64,000 nucleotides of DNA, taken from NCBI GenBank assembly GCA_005938025.2, contig VCCI02000001.1, forward strand, positions 682,001 to 746,000. Reading direction: 5' to 3'. Every line of letters begins with the position of its first letter. The stretch's first letter is position 1. The translations under genes were made by a program, and so were the position numbers. This document shows positions 51,861 through 61,198 of this stretch, one piece after another. This DNA is from Inquilinus sp. KBS0705. Its GTDB lineage: Bacteria; Bacteroidota; Bacteroidia; Sphingobacteriales; Sphingobacteriaceae. The notes beneath the pieces are model-generated. The model was not told the origin of the DNA. It did not search any database and was given only the letters and a program-made list of their open reading frames with translations.

Positions 51861-52493
51861 TTAAAAAAACAACGGTATAGTAAAAAACATTGCAGTAATA
51901 CCGGTAATTATTTTGCCGCTAAAGGTTGGGGTTCTTTTTTGGTCGGCATCTAACACAAGGCTAAGTTTTTTTAACGCTCTGAACAGTTGTGTTTGCACCG
52001 TTCTGGGCGATATGTCTAAAACCTCGGCAACCTCTTTATATTTCATGCCGTCTTCTTTTATCAATCTAAAAACTATGCGGCATTGCTGGGGTAGCGCGGC
52101 TATTGCTTTATCCAGTTTAAATATCAATTCTTTTTTCTCAAGTTCTTTTTGGGGATTGTATGTATTCACTAAGGCTACTTCGTCGGTATCATCAATTTGC
52201 ACCAAATGGATGTTGGAGTATTTTTTTATATAATTTAAAGATTGGTTTTTTACCGCTATATAAAGATAAGTGGCGGGGTTAAGTATACCGGTAAGTTTTT
52301 GGCGGTTTTGCCAGCATTTAGTAAACAATTCTGATACAATATCTTCGGCCACCTCTTTTTGATGAACGTATAACATGCAAAATTTAATAAGCGGTTTATT
52401 AAGCGCGTAAAAAAGTTGCTCAAATGCTTTTATATCATCCTGGCTACAGGTTAGGTGCCATAATTCAGCGATATTAGCATTTTTGTTTCTCAA
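51861..52493 (-). CDS. ECF-type RNA polymerase sigma factor with a C-terminal membrane segment
   Basis: This 210-residue protein has sigma region 2 (about 20-90, with EDIVSELFTKCWQNRQKL) and region 4 (about 130-185, LPQQCRIVFRLIKEDGMKYKE and ISPRTVQTQLFRAL). After it comes a hydrophobic tail (about 193-210) that may touch the membrane, seen in some Bacteroidota sigma factors. Its usual partner would be a FecR anti-sigma directly downstream, but the next gene is susC without STN and the FecR at 35776 is 15 kb away. It is divergent from the GH29 gene. Confidence 0.93.
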   Translation of the reverse strand: MRNKNANIAELWHLTCSQDDIKAFEQLFYALNKPLIKFCMLYVHQKEVAEDIVSELFTKCWQNRQKLTGILNPATYLYIAVKNQSLNYIKKYSNIHLVQIDDTDEVALVNTYNPQKELEKKELIFKLDKAIAALPQQCRIVFRLIKEDGMKYKEVAEVLDISPRTVQTQLFRALKKLSLVLDADQKRTPTFSGKIITGITAMFFTIPLFF

Positions 52494-52677
52494 AGTATCC
52501 TTAATTAAAAAGGGCGTTAAAAATTAACATATATGTAACAATAATAGTACTTATAATGTAATATGCAAATGTTTAAGCGGCTATTTTTAAATAATTAAAA
52601 ATGCTGTGTAGGCAAAATCGGCTAAAAAAATGTCTTATCTGATAACACTATAGCTTACTAATTAAAGGTTTTAAAAA

Positions 52678-54117
52678 ATGATGAAAAGATACACTGCCTT
52701 ATTGCTGCTAACGCTCAACCTATCTGTTTTGTATGCACAGCAACACCAGATGTCAAAAAATTACCAGGCGCCTGATGATGCATTGGTTAAGCAAAAGTTA
52801 GCTAACTGGCAGGATCTTAAATTTGGCCTTTTTATGCATTGGGGAACTTACAGCCAGTGGGGTGTAGTAGAAAGCTGGAGCATATGCCCGGAAGATGAAG
52901 GCTGGACACAACGCAAAGGCCCTTATGGTGCAACCTACAATGGTTACGTAAAAGCCTACGAAAATTTACAAACCACCTTTAACCCTACAAAGTTTAATCC
53001 CGAAAAATGGGTAGCAGCGGCTAAACTGGCCGGTATGAAATATGTGGTGTTTACCACCAAGCACCACGATGGCTTTAGTATGTTTGACACCAAGCAAACC
53101 GATTATAAAATAACATCGGCTAAAACGCCTTTTTCAACCAACCCGCGTAGTAATGTAACGAAAGAGATTTTTAACGCTTTTCGTAAAGAGAATTTTATGA
53201 TAGGCGCCTATTTCTCTAAACCCGATTGGCATTCTGAATATTATTGGTGGCCATATTTCCCGCCTAAAGACAGGAATGTAAATTATGACCCTGCAAAATA
53301 TCCCGAGAAATGGCAGCAGTTTAAAGATTTTACCTTTAACCAGATAAGTGAATTGATGACCGATTACGGCAAAGTAGATATACTTTGGTTAGATGGTGGA
53401 TGGGTGCGCCCCAAAAGCACTATTGATACAGCTATTGATTGGCAGCGGGGCATAAAATTTAACCAGGATATTGATATGGAGAAAATTGCCACCATGGGCA
53501 GGGCTAAGCAGCCGGGCCTTATAGTGGTTGACCGTACCGTATCGGGTAAATTTGAAAATTATACTACGCCAGAGCAGCAAGTGCCCGAAACCCCACTTGA
53601 CCACCCTTGGGAAACTTGCATAACTATGGGCGACTCATGGAGCTATGTGCCTAATGACCATTATAAAACCGCGCACCAAATTGTACAGCTATTGGTTAAG
53701 GTGGTATCGCGCGGCGGCAATTTGCTATTAAATATTGGCCCAGGGCCCGATGGCGATTGGGACCCGGTAGCTTATCAACGTTTAAGCGAGGTTAGTAAAT
53801 GGATGCAAATAAATGGCGAAGGTATTTATGGTTCAAAGTCGGTTGCGCCATATTCATCGGGCAATATTTATTATACAAAAGCAAAAAGTAGCAATACTAT
53901 ATATGCCTTTTTAATGGCCGATGCCGATACCGTTAAATTTGATGATACAATTAGTATAAAACTGAACGATATAACTAAAGTTAAAAAAGTATCGTTGTTA
54001 GGCTTTAAGCAATCGCTTAAGTGGCAATTAAAAGGAGATGAATTGGTGGTTAAAATACCTGCATCAATTCAAAAAAGCCAAACCTACCAGGCGGCAACTT
54101 TTAAAATACAATATTAA
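52678..54117 (+). CDS. GH29 alpha-L-fucosidase
   Basis: This 479-residue enzyme (signal peptide ending near residue 20, LYAQQ) has the GH29 signature: FGLFMHWGTYSQW, KYVVFTTKHHDGFSMFD, the nucleophile Asp239 in ILWLDGGW, and a C-terminal beta-sandwich. It removes fucose from glycoconjugates such as N-glycan cores. A second ATG directly follows the first. It is the first gene of the GH29-GH20-GH92 plus-strand run. Confidence 0.94.
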   Translation: MMKRYTALLLLTLNLSVLYAQQHQMSKNYQAPDDALVKQKLANWQDLKFGLFMHWGTYSQWGVVESWSICPEDEGWTQRKGPYGATYNGYVKAYENLQTTFNPTKFNPEKWVAAAKLAGMKYVVFTTKHHDGFSMFDTKQTDYKITSAKTPFSTNPRSNVTKEIFNAFRKENFMIGAYFSKPDWHSEYYWWPYFPPKDRNVNYDPAKYPEKWQQFKDFTFNQISELMTDYGKVDILWLDGGWVRPKSTIDTAIDWQRGIKFNQDIDMEKIATMGRAKQPGLIVVDRTVSGKFENYTTPEQQVPETPLDHPWETCITMGDSWSYVPNDHYKTAHQIVQLLVKVVSRGGNLLLNIGPGPDGDWDPVAYQRLSEVSKWMQINGEGIYGSKSVAPYSSGNIYYTKAKSSNTIYAFLMADADTVKFDDTISIKLNDITKVKKVSLLGFKQSLKWQLKGDELVVKIPASIQKSQTYQAATFKIQY

Positions 54118-54208
54118 TTAACACAGTTAATTATACTTTACATTTGGGTGAGGGCTTTTGCCCTGGCCCAACAATACCATCAACCGAAAAACAAAAATTT
54201 ATACATTA

Positions 54209-56509
54209 ATGAAGTTATATAAGGCTGCCACACTGTCGCTTTTTTTAATAGCATTGGCGGGCACACAAGTTGTTGCTCAAACAGCAGATAATCGTTACCC
54301 CATCATCCCGTACCCAACAACGCTGGTACCGGCAAACGGCAGTTTTATAATTACTCCTGCTACTGTAATTGTATTGCCTGCGGGTGATAAGTTTGTAAAA
54401 GAAGCCGCTATACTTAATCAATTTTTTGAAAACAGCTTTGGCAAGCCATTAAAAAAAGGTGCAGCCACCGGGCATTTTATCAGGTTTAAATACGATGAAA
54501 CAATAACTGCTGACGAAGGCTATAACTTAAGTATTACCACCTCGCAGTTAACCCTTTCGGCTAAAACGGCTACCGGTATATTTAGGGGGATACAAACTAT
54601 AAGGCAATTACTGCCTGTAACTGCAGAGTTAGAAAGCAACCAGCCGTTGAAAAGCTTGTTAATACCCGCCGCTACCATACACGACGAACCGGCATACGCG
54701 TGGCGTGGTATGCATTTAGATGTATCAAGGCACTTTTTCTCGATAGCTTATCTCAAAAAGTTTATCAATGTAATGGCCTTGTATAAGTTCAATAAATTTC
54801 ACCTGCATTTAACCGACGACCAGGGCTGGCGGGTAGAAATAAAGAAATATCCAAAATTAACCGAGAATGGCGCATGGCGTACATTTAACAACCAGGATAC
54901 CATTTGTATGAACAAGGCGGTTGATAACCCCGACTTTATTATTGATAAACAACACATCATCACCAAAAATGGTAAAACCTTGTATGGCGGCTATTACACA
55001 CAAGCGCAGTTAAAAGATCTGGTAGCTTATGCCGCTGCCCGACAGATAGATATCATACCCGAAATTGATATGCCCGGCCACATGATGGCTGCTATTAACG
55101 AGTACCCTTATTTAAGCTGCGATGGCAAAAGCGCGTTTGGTAAACTGTTTTCTACGCCTATATGTCCTTGCCTGCCATCTACTTTTCAGTTTGCGCAGGA
55201 TGTGTATAGCGAAATAATGGACATTTTCCCCAGCAAATATCTGCACATAGGCGGCGACGAGGTAGACCAGTCGTTATGGGCAAAATCTGACGAGTGTAAA
55301 GCGCTGATGCAAAAAGAGGGTTTAAAAAATACCGCCGAACTGCAAAGCTACTTCATTAATAATATGGAGAAATTCTTTTACTCGCGAGGGCGTAAACTGA
55401 TAGGCTGGGATGAGGTATTAGAGGGTGGCATAAGCAAAACCGCTGTAATAATGTACTGGCGCACATGGGTGCCTAAAGCACCCGTAGAGGCAGCTAAACA
55501 CGGTAATAAAGTGATAATGACCCCCGGCAACCCTTTGTATTTTGACGCCATTCCTGATAAAAATTCTGTACCAACAGTGTACGATTTTAATATTATACCC
55601 AAAGGCTTAACAGATGACGAGGCTAACAACATCATAGGTGCCCAAGCAAACATCTGGACAGAATATATCCCATCTGAAAAACGTGCCGATTACATGTACA
55701 TGCCCCGCATGACCGCACTGGCTGAAGTACTATGGACCCATAAAAAGGATTACACTTCTTATCAGCAACGCCTTACCCAACAATACAACAGGCTCGATAT
55801 TTTAAATGTGCATTATCGCCTGCCCGATCTGTCGGGATTCTTATCATCTAACGTATTCACCTATCAGGATACGCTTGTAGTTAAAAAGCCCTTGCCAGGT
55901 TTAACTATACGGTATACCACAAATGGCACCCTGCCAAACAGCAGATCGGTAGTTTTAAGCAAGCCGTTGATTATTAACCAGTCGCAACAAATACGTTTGG
56001 CGGCGTTTAAATCAGATGGCTCAATGGGCGATGTATACGACCTGCAGTATCAAAAGCAAACCCTTGCCGAACCCGAAACGGGTAAACAGGTAAGTGATGG
56101 CTTAGTAGTTAAACAATATGCACAGTTTTATAAAAACACCCTGGCTATACCCGATACCAAACCCGATGGCGAGTTTAAGGTAAATAGTATAGAAGTGCCC
56201 AAAGAAGCCGAAGCGCCAAGCTTCGCGCTTAAATATCGCGGTTACTTGGATATACCTGCAGATGGTATATATAGCTTTTATTTAACTTGTGATGACGGCG
56301 GTACCCTTAAAATAGCTAATCGCGAGGTAGTGAATAACGACGGCCTGCACTCTGCCATCGAAAAAAATGGGCAGGTGGCATTAAAAAAGGGTTTGCAACC
56401 CATTGCCTTGGATTTTATTGAGGGAGGCGGTGGCTACTCGCTTAAATTAAAGTATAGCGTAAATGGTTCTGAGCCGAAGGATATACCATCAAACTGGCTA
56501 AAGAACTAA
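54209..56509 (+). CDS. GH20 beta-N-acetylhexosaminidase with a C-terminal PA14-like domain
   Basis: Starting at MKLYKAATLS (54209; an upstream ATG would precede the signal peptide by 17 residues) this protein has a GH20b domain (about 30-160), then a TIM barrel with FHLHLTDDQGWR and catalytic Asp350-Glu351 in the GGDEV motif. After this lie a chitobiase-type C-terminal part (KPLPGLTIRYTTNGTLP) and a PA14-like domain (about 640-765, GYLDIPADGIYSFYLTCDDGG). It removes GlcNAc/GalNAc from non-reducing ends. It is 91 bases after GH29 and 23 before GH92. Confidence 0.94.
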   Translation: MKLYKAATLSLFLIALAGTQVVAQTADNRYPIIPYPTTLVPANGSFIITPATVIVLPAGDKFVKEAAILNQFFENSFGKPLKKGAATGHFIRFKYDETITADEGYNLSITTSQLTLSAKTATGIFRGIQTIRQLLPVTAELESNQPLKSLLIPAATIHDEPAYAWRGMHLDVSRHFFSIAYLKKFINVMALYKFNKFHLHLTDDQGWRVEIKKYPKLTENGAWRTFNNQDTICMNKAVDNPDFIIDKQHIITKNGKTLYGGYYTQAQLKDLVAYAAARQIDIIPEIDMPGHMMAAINEYPYLSCDGKSAFGKLFSTPICPCLPSTFQFAQDVYSEIMDIFPSKYLHIGGDEVDQSLWAKSDECKALMQKEGLKNTAELQSYFINNMEKFFYSRGRKLIGWDEVLEGGISKTAVIMYWRTWVPKAPVEAAKHGNKVIMTPGNPLYFDAIPDKNSVPTVYDFNIIPKGLTDDEANNIIGAQANIWTEYIPSEKRADYMYMPRMTALAEVLWTHKKDYTSYQQRLTQQYNRLDILNVHYRLPDLSGFLSSNVFTYQDTLVVKKPLPGLTIRYTTNGTLPNSRSVVLSKPLIINQSQQIRLAAFKSDGSMGDVYDLQYQKQTLAEPETGKQVSDGLVVKQYAQFYKNTLAIPDTKPDGEFKVNSIEVPKEAEAPSFALKYRGYLDIPADGIYSFYLTCDDGGTLKIANREVVNNDGLHSAIEKNGQVALKKGLQPIALDFIEGGGGYSLKLKYSVNGSEPKDIPSNWLKN

Positions 56510-56532
56510 GCGGGGTGTTAAAAAGATAAAGT

Positions 56533-58806
56533 ATGAAATACACTAAATATTACCTGTTAATTTTAATATGTGCCGCATGTGTAGGCACATCTGCTCAAAC
56601 AAAAAAGCACGCCACAACTAAACAAAAGGGATTGGCAGCATACGTAGATCCGTTTATTGGTACAGGCTTGCATGGGCACGTTTTTTTAGGAGCCAATGTG
56701 CCTTTTGGAGCAGTACAGTTGGGCCCGGTTAATATTATTGCCAAAGACTGGGATTGGTGCTCGGGCTATAACTATTCCGATTCGACCATTGCCGGCTTCG
56801 CGCATACCCATTTAAGCGGCACAGGTATAGGCGATTTAGGTGATATACAATTTATGCCTACCACCGGCGATATAAAGGTATTAAGCGGTACATTAAACGA
56901 TTATAACAGCGGTTATTATTCGCTTTTTAGCCATAAGGAGGAGGTTGCGGAACCTGGCTATTATTCAGTTAAGCTAAAACGTTATAACATTAATGCCGAG
57001 CTTACTGCTACATCAAGGGTGGGTTTTCAGCAATACACTTTCCCAAAAGCAGACAAAGCGCATATTATTATCGACTTGCAAAAGGGCATAGGCTGGGATC
57101 ACCCGGTAGAAACCTATATAAAGCAGGTAAACGATAGCACCATTACCGGCTACCGCTATTCTTCGGGTTGGGCTGTAGATCAAAAGATATATTTTGCGGC
57201 AGTGTTCTCTAAGCTTATTACCAAATTCGCTGTTTACGATAGCCTGGCTGTAGCTACCGGTACTGCACTAAAAGGCCGTAATGTAAAAGGTGTGGTTAGT
57301 TTTACCACGCTTGCAGGCGAAAAAGTTAAAATTAAAGTAGGTATATCGCCGGTAAGTATGGATAACGCCCTCCTAAACATCAAGGCCGAAGCTGACACCT
57401 GGGATTTTAATAAAGTAAGGCGAAACGCTACTAAATTATGGAACAACGAGTTAGGTAAAGCAACCATAAAGGCTACACCCGCCCGTATGCGCACCTTTTA
57501 CACCGCTTTATACCACACCATGATAGCGCCATCGGCATTTAACGATCATAACGGCGACTATATGGGCACCGATAAAAAGATTTACCATAACCCGGGTTTT
57601 ACCAATGTTACCACCCTGTCATTATGGGATACCTACCGCTCGCAAAACCCATTGATGACCATTTTACACCCAACCCGTGTAAATGATCTGATCAATTCAA
57701 TGCTTACCATATACAAACAGCAGGGCAGGTTACCGGTTTGGCACCTTATGGGTAACGAAACCGACTGCATGGTAGGCAATAGTGCCATACCCGTTGTAGT
57801 TGATGCCTTTTTAAAAGGCTATAAAGGTTTTGATGCCGAACTGGCTTTTGAGGCAGTTAAAAATACAGCCATGAAAGACCTTCGCGGGTTAAAGTCGGTA
57901 AAGGCCCTGGGTTATATACCGGCCGATTCGCAAACAGAGAGCGTGGCATCGGGTTTAGAATATTCGATAGATGATTGGTGCATAGCGCAAATGGCGCTTA
58001 AACTTGGTAAAAAAGCCGATTACGAATACTTTAGCAAGCGTGGTAAAAACTATGTTAATTACTACGATAGGGAAACCCATTTTATGCGCGGCCGTATTGC
58101 CGACGATAAATGGCGTACACCATTCAGCCCTTTCGTATCGCGCCACATGAAAGACGATTTTACCGAGGGTAATGCATGGCAATATACATGGTTGGTGCCG
58201 CAGGATGTAGAAGGCTTAATGCAATTGTTAGGCGGCGAAAAAGCCTTTACCAAAAAGCTCGATTCGTTATTTGTTGTAAAGGGCGATATGGGTAACGAGG
58301 CATCGAACGATATCACCGGATTAATAGGCCAATATGCGCATGGCAACGAGCCAAGCCACCATATTGCCTACCTGTATGCCTACGCGGGCCAGCCATACAA
58401 AACCGCTGAAAAGGTAAGGTTTGTGTTAGATAACTTTTACACTACCAATAAAGACGGCATTATAGGCAACGAAGATGTTGGCCAAATGTCGGCCTGGTAT
58501 GTGTTATCGGCACTTGGTTTTTACCCGGTAAATCCGGCTAACGGGGCTTATGTTTTTGGCAGCCCGGTAATAAATGATGCAGTTTTAAAAGTGGCAGGTG
58601 GTAAAACATTCCACATCGCTATTAAAGGTAACATACCAGGTAATATGTATATACAAAGCATGGTATTAAACGATAAACCATACACAAGATCGTACCTGCT
58701 ACATGCCGATATTGTAAAGGGGGGTAACCTGGTTATTACCATGGGGAGTAAACCCTCGGGTACTTGGGGTATAGCACCTGCATCAAGGCCAAAATCGATA
58801 TATTGA
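56533..58806 (+). CDS. GH92 exo-alpha-mannosidase
   Basis: This 757-residue enzyme with a signal peptide (ending near TSAQ) has the family N-terminal sandwich (YVDPFIGTGLHGHVFLGANVP, then GFAHTHLSGTG) and the catalytic (alpha/alpha)6 barrel with GNETDC (Glu409, the family's candidate acid) and the later GNEPSHHIAYLY. GH92 enzymes are Ca-dependent exo-alpha-mannosidases and most are active on N-glycan mannose branches. It is the last gene of the fucosidase/hexosaminidase/mannosidase run, followed by a terminator. Confidence 0.95.
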   Translation: MKYTKYYLLILICAACVGTSAQTKKHATTKQKGLAAYVDPFIGTGLHGHVFLGANVPFGAVQLGPVNIIAKDWDWCSGYNYSDSTIAGFAHTHLSGTGIGDLGDIQFMPTTGDIKVLSGTLNDYNSGYYSLFSHKEEVAEPGYYSVKLKRYNINAELTATSRVGFQQYTFPKADKAHIIIDLQKGIGWDHPVETYIKQVNDSTITGYRYSSGWAVDQKIYFAAVFSKLITKFAVYDSLAVATGTALKGRNVKGVVSFTTLAGEKVKIKVGISPVSMDNALLNIKAEADTWDFNKVRRNATKLWNNELGKATIKATPARMRTFYTALYHTMIAPSAFNDHNGDYMGTDKKIYHNPGFTNVTTLSLWDTYRSQNPLMTILHPTRVNDLINSMLTIYKQQGRLPVWHLMGNETDCMVGNSAIPVVVDAFLKGYKGFDAELAFEAVKNTAMKDLRGLKSVKALGYIPADSQTESVASGLEYSIDDWCIAQMALKLGKKADYEYFSKRGKNYVNYYDRETHFMRGRIADDKWRTPFSPFVSRHMKDDFTEGNAWQYTWLVPQDVEGLMQLLGGEKAFTKKLDSLFVVKGDMGNEASNDITGLIGQYAHGNEPSHHIAYLYAYAGQPYKTAEKVRFVLDNFYTTNKDGIIGNEDVGQMSAWYVLSALGFYPVNPANGAYVFGSPVINDAVLKVAGGKTFHIAIKGNIPGNMYIQSMVLNDKPYTRSYLLHADIVKGGNLVITMGSKPSGTWGIAPASRPKSIY

Positions 58807-58830
58807 TTATTATTTTTAGATAAATTTTAT

Positions 58831-58861
58831 GCCCCCGATATTTACTGCCGGGGGCTTTTTT
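58831..58861 (+). terminator. Intrinsic terminator after GH92
   Basis: GCCCCCG (58831-58837) pairs with CGGGGGC (58849-58855), followed by T6 on the plus strand. It ends the glycosidase operon and directly abuts the stop codon of the convergent channel gene (58860). Confidence 0.9.
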
Positions 58862-59819
58862 ACACCCTTGTAGCCATAAAAATAAAATAGCCATTCATTA
58901 GCAAGTAGCCTAATAGTAATACCTGCGCGCATATAAAATCGTATCGTTTAGCTTTTTCTATCTGGTCTTTTTTAACCAGTTTAAGCGAGTAGGAGGTACA
59001 TATAATTACGGCCAATATAAATAGCAGTGTTATACCATGCAGGGTGTCAACCAGGGTAAAGGTGGTAGATTCAGGCAGGGCCGAATCGATGATGTATTTA
59101 TTACCTATCACCGCAAATAAGGCACCCACACTTAGGCCAAACCGCGAGTCGATACTATCTGTATGGATGTAAAAGCACATATACGATATCAGGAAAGCAA
59201 CATACATACCCAAAAACATCTTCCAAAACAGGCCCATGGCATCACGGTCTATCTGTAACCGTACCTTAAAATTGCTGTATTCGGTATGTGGTTTTTTAAG
59301 GCTGACATCACCAAAGCCTGTTTCGTAGGCTTTTATACCTGTTGATATATTTAAACTATCTATTCGCCAGCCACGTAGCGTAAACCTCGGGTCGAAATGC
59401 TTGCCAAGCGTATCGGCCGCAAACACCAGCGATTTTGAATCGAACTGAGAGTTTTCGATAGAAAAACGCAGTTTTTGCCTGTCGAACGGAAAATTGTCTA
59501 TCGCCCACGAATCCTTCATTACGCATTGCAGCTTCATCAGCATATATATCTTATCACCTGTCGAATCGATAGTGGAGAACGATGTGGTAACCGATTTTGC
59601 CTGCGGTACTTCCAGGTTGTGCAAAAAATCAAAGTCTTTGTTTTTATACTTTAGCCAAAGCCACAGGTTAATGCTGTATTCCTTGTCCTTAAAATTAATA
59701 TCGTGTATGCTGGTAACATATATGCCTGTTTCTACAGTATCGGGTTTAACGCGTTGCGCAAAGGCGGTAGCAGATGTAAACAGGCTAAGCAGGAGGGCTA
59801 CTATCAGGTTATTTTTCAA
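58860..59819 (-). CDS. Pentameric ligand-gated ion channel homologue (Cys-loop-type fold)
   Basis: This 319-residue protein has a signal peptide (ending near FAQR), a beta-sandwich extracellular domain with the conserved SWAIDNFPFDRQKL stretch (about 104-117) and four membrane segments (197-218, 226-245, 259-280 and 296-316), exactly the layout of bacterial pLGICs such as GLIC and ELIC. The loop between the two disulfide positions lacks the Cys pair, as usual in bacteria. Its agonist and ion selectivity are unknown. It lies at the end of a glycosidase operon, so a nutrient- or amine-sensing role is conceivable. Confidence 0.85.
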   Translation of the reverse strand: MKNNLIVALLLSLFTSATAFAQRVKPDTVETGIYVTSIHDINFKDKEYSINLWLWLKYKNKDFDFLHNLEVPQAKSVTTSFSTIDSTGDKIYMLMKLQCVMKDSWAIDNFPFDRQKLRFSIENSQFDSKSLVFAADTLGKHFDPRFTLRGWRIDSLNISTGIKAYETGFGDVSLKKPHTEYSNFKVRLQIDRDAMGLFWKMFLGMYVAFLISYMCFYIHTDSIDSRFGLSVGALFAVIGNKYIIDSALPESTTFTLVDTLHGITLLFILAVIICTSYSLKLVKKDQIEKAKRYDFICAQVLLLGYLLMNGYFIFMATRV

Positions 59820-59998
59820 ATCTGTTATATAAAAGTGAATATCTAAAGCCTTAAAGATACAAAAAGCGGGCTTGATGCCATGCCTGCGGTTTATTATGTA
59901 ACAATTTATTTAATAAACGGTATTTTGCTATAGCGTTGCCATCTATATTAATATAATTACCTAACTTATAGCCCTATATCCCGCTACCAAAACCATAC

Positions 59999-61171
59999 AT
60001 GCAGCAATTACCTAAACGCCTGTTATCTGTTGATGTGCTACGCGCCGTCACCATGTTTTTTATGATCTTTGTGAATGATGTAGGCGAGGTAAAGGGACTG
60101 CCTGTATGGGTAGACCATGCCAAAAAATGGCAGGATGCGCTGGGCTTTGCCGATATCATTTTCCCCGGCTTTTTGGTAATAGTGGGGCTATCCTTGCCTT
60201 TTGCCATTAATAACCGCGTTAAAAAAGGCGAAAGCAATAAACAGATCATCACGTATATACTTACCCGTGCCGCGGCGTTGCTTATAATGGGGCTGTTTCA
60301 TGTAAATATGGAAACCTATTCTGCTACCGCTATACTTCCTAAAGCGGTTTGGGCGCTTACTATAACCATAGCCTTCTTTTTAATTTGGCTGGATTATCCC
60401 GCTACAATTGCAAAACTAACCCGCTACAGCTTAATTACATTAGGTGTAGTACTGCTGCTGGCCATGGCCGTAGTTTATAAAGGCGGCGATGACGAAATTC
60501 CGCATGGTATGCGGCCATCCTGGTGGGGCATATTGGGTATCATTGGCTGGGCTTATTTAGTATGTGCGATGGTGTATTACCTGGCGAAAGGCAATCTTAG
60601 TACGCTTATTATTTGCTGGGCGGTGCTGGTCATCATCAATATTATCTTTCATACACTTGTTTCAAAAGGCAGGCTGTGGGTTATCAGCGATGGCGCATCG
60701 GCAGCTTTGGTAATGAGCGGCGTAATTGTGTCAAAAATATATTCAAGGCTGGTGGAGCTTGGTAAAACGCAGCGCATTTGGGCCATATTTACCGCTATAG
60801 GTGCAGGCCTTATCGTTGCCGGGCTTATCATACGCCCCTATACACAGGGTATATCTAAAATACGATCTACCCCGGCATGGGTGTTTATTTGCGCGGGCAT
60901 AGCCATATTGGTGTTCGAAATATTGGTATACCTGGTAGATATGCGCGGCAAAAAAGACCTGTTCAGCTGGATACGCCCTGCCGGTACCAGCACACTTACC
61001 TGTTACTTAATGCCGTACTTTCAGGTATATTTACTGCAGCTTTTTCATGTGGAATATCCTGCATTTTTAACCATAGGCATAGTAGGTATATTGCGGTCGT
61101 TTGCTACTGCTTTTATACTGATATGGCTGGTAGGATTAATGGAAAAAAAGCACTTACGACTAACTATTTGA
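59999..61171 (+). CDS. DUF5009/NagX-like multi-pass membrane protein (HGSNAT-type acyltransferase fold)
   Basis: This 390-residue protein opens with RLLSVDVLRAVTMFFMIFVND, the start of the DUF5009/DUF1624 group that includes NagX and human HGSNAT, and has about ten membrane segments. HGSNAT acetylates heparan glucosamine from cytosolic acetyl-CoA; bacterial members of this type are linked to N-acetylglucosamine use. The GH18 gene follows 27 bases later, so a chitin/GlcNAc role is likely. Function is inferred from family and neighbour. Confidence 0.85.
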   Translation: MQQLPKRLLSVDVLRAVTMFFMIFVNDVGEVKGLPVWVDHAKKWQDALGFADIIFPGFLVIVGLSLPFAINNRVKKGESNKQIITYILTRAAALLIMGLFHVNMETYSATAILPKAVWALTITIAFFLIWLDYPATIAKLTRYSLITLGVVLLLAMAVVYKGGDDEIPHGMRPSWWGILGIIGWAYLVCAMVYYLAKGNLSTLIICWAVLVIINIIFHTLVSKGRLWVISDGASAALVMSGVIVSKIYSRLVELGKTQRIWAIFTAIGAGLIVAGLIIRPYTQGISKIRSTPAWVFICAGIAILVFEILVYLVDMRGKKDLFSWIRPAGTSTLTCYLMPYFQVYLLQLFHVEYPAFLTIGIVGILRSFATAFILIWLVGLMEKKHLRLTI

Positions 61172-61198
61172 TCAGTAACCTAAACCTGATATAAACTA

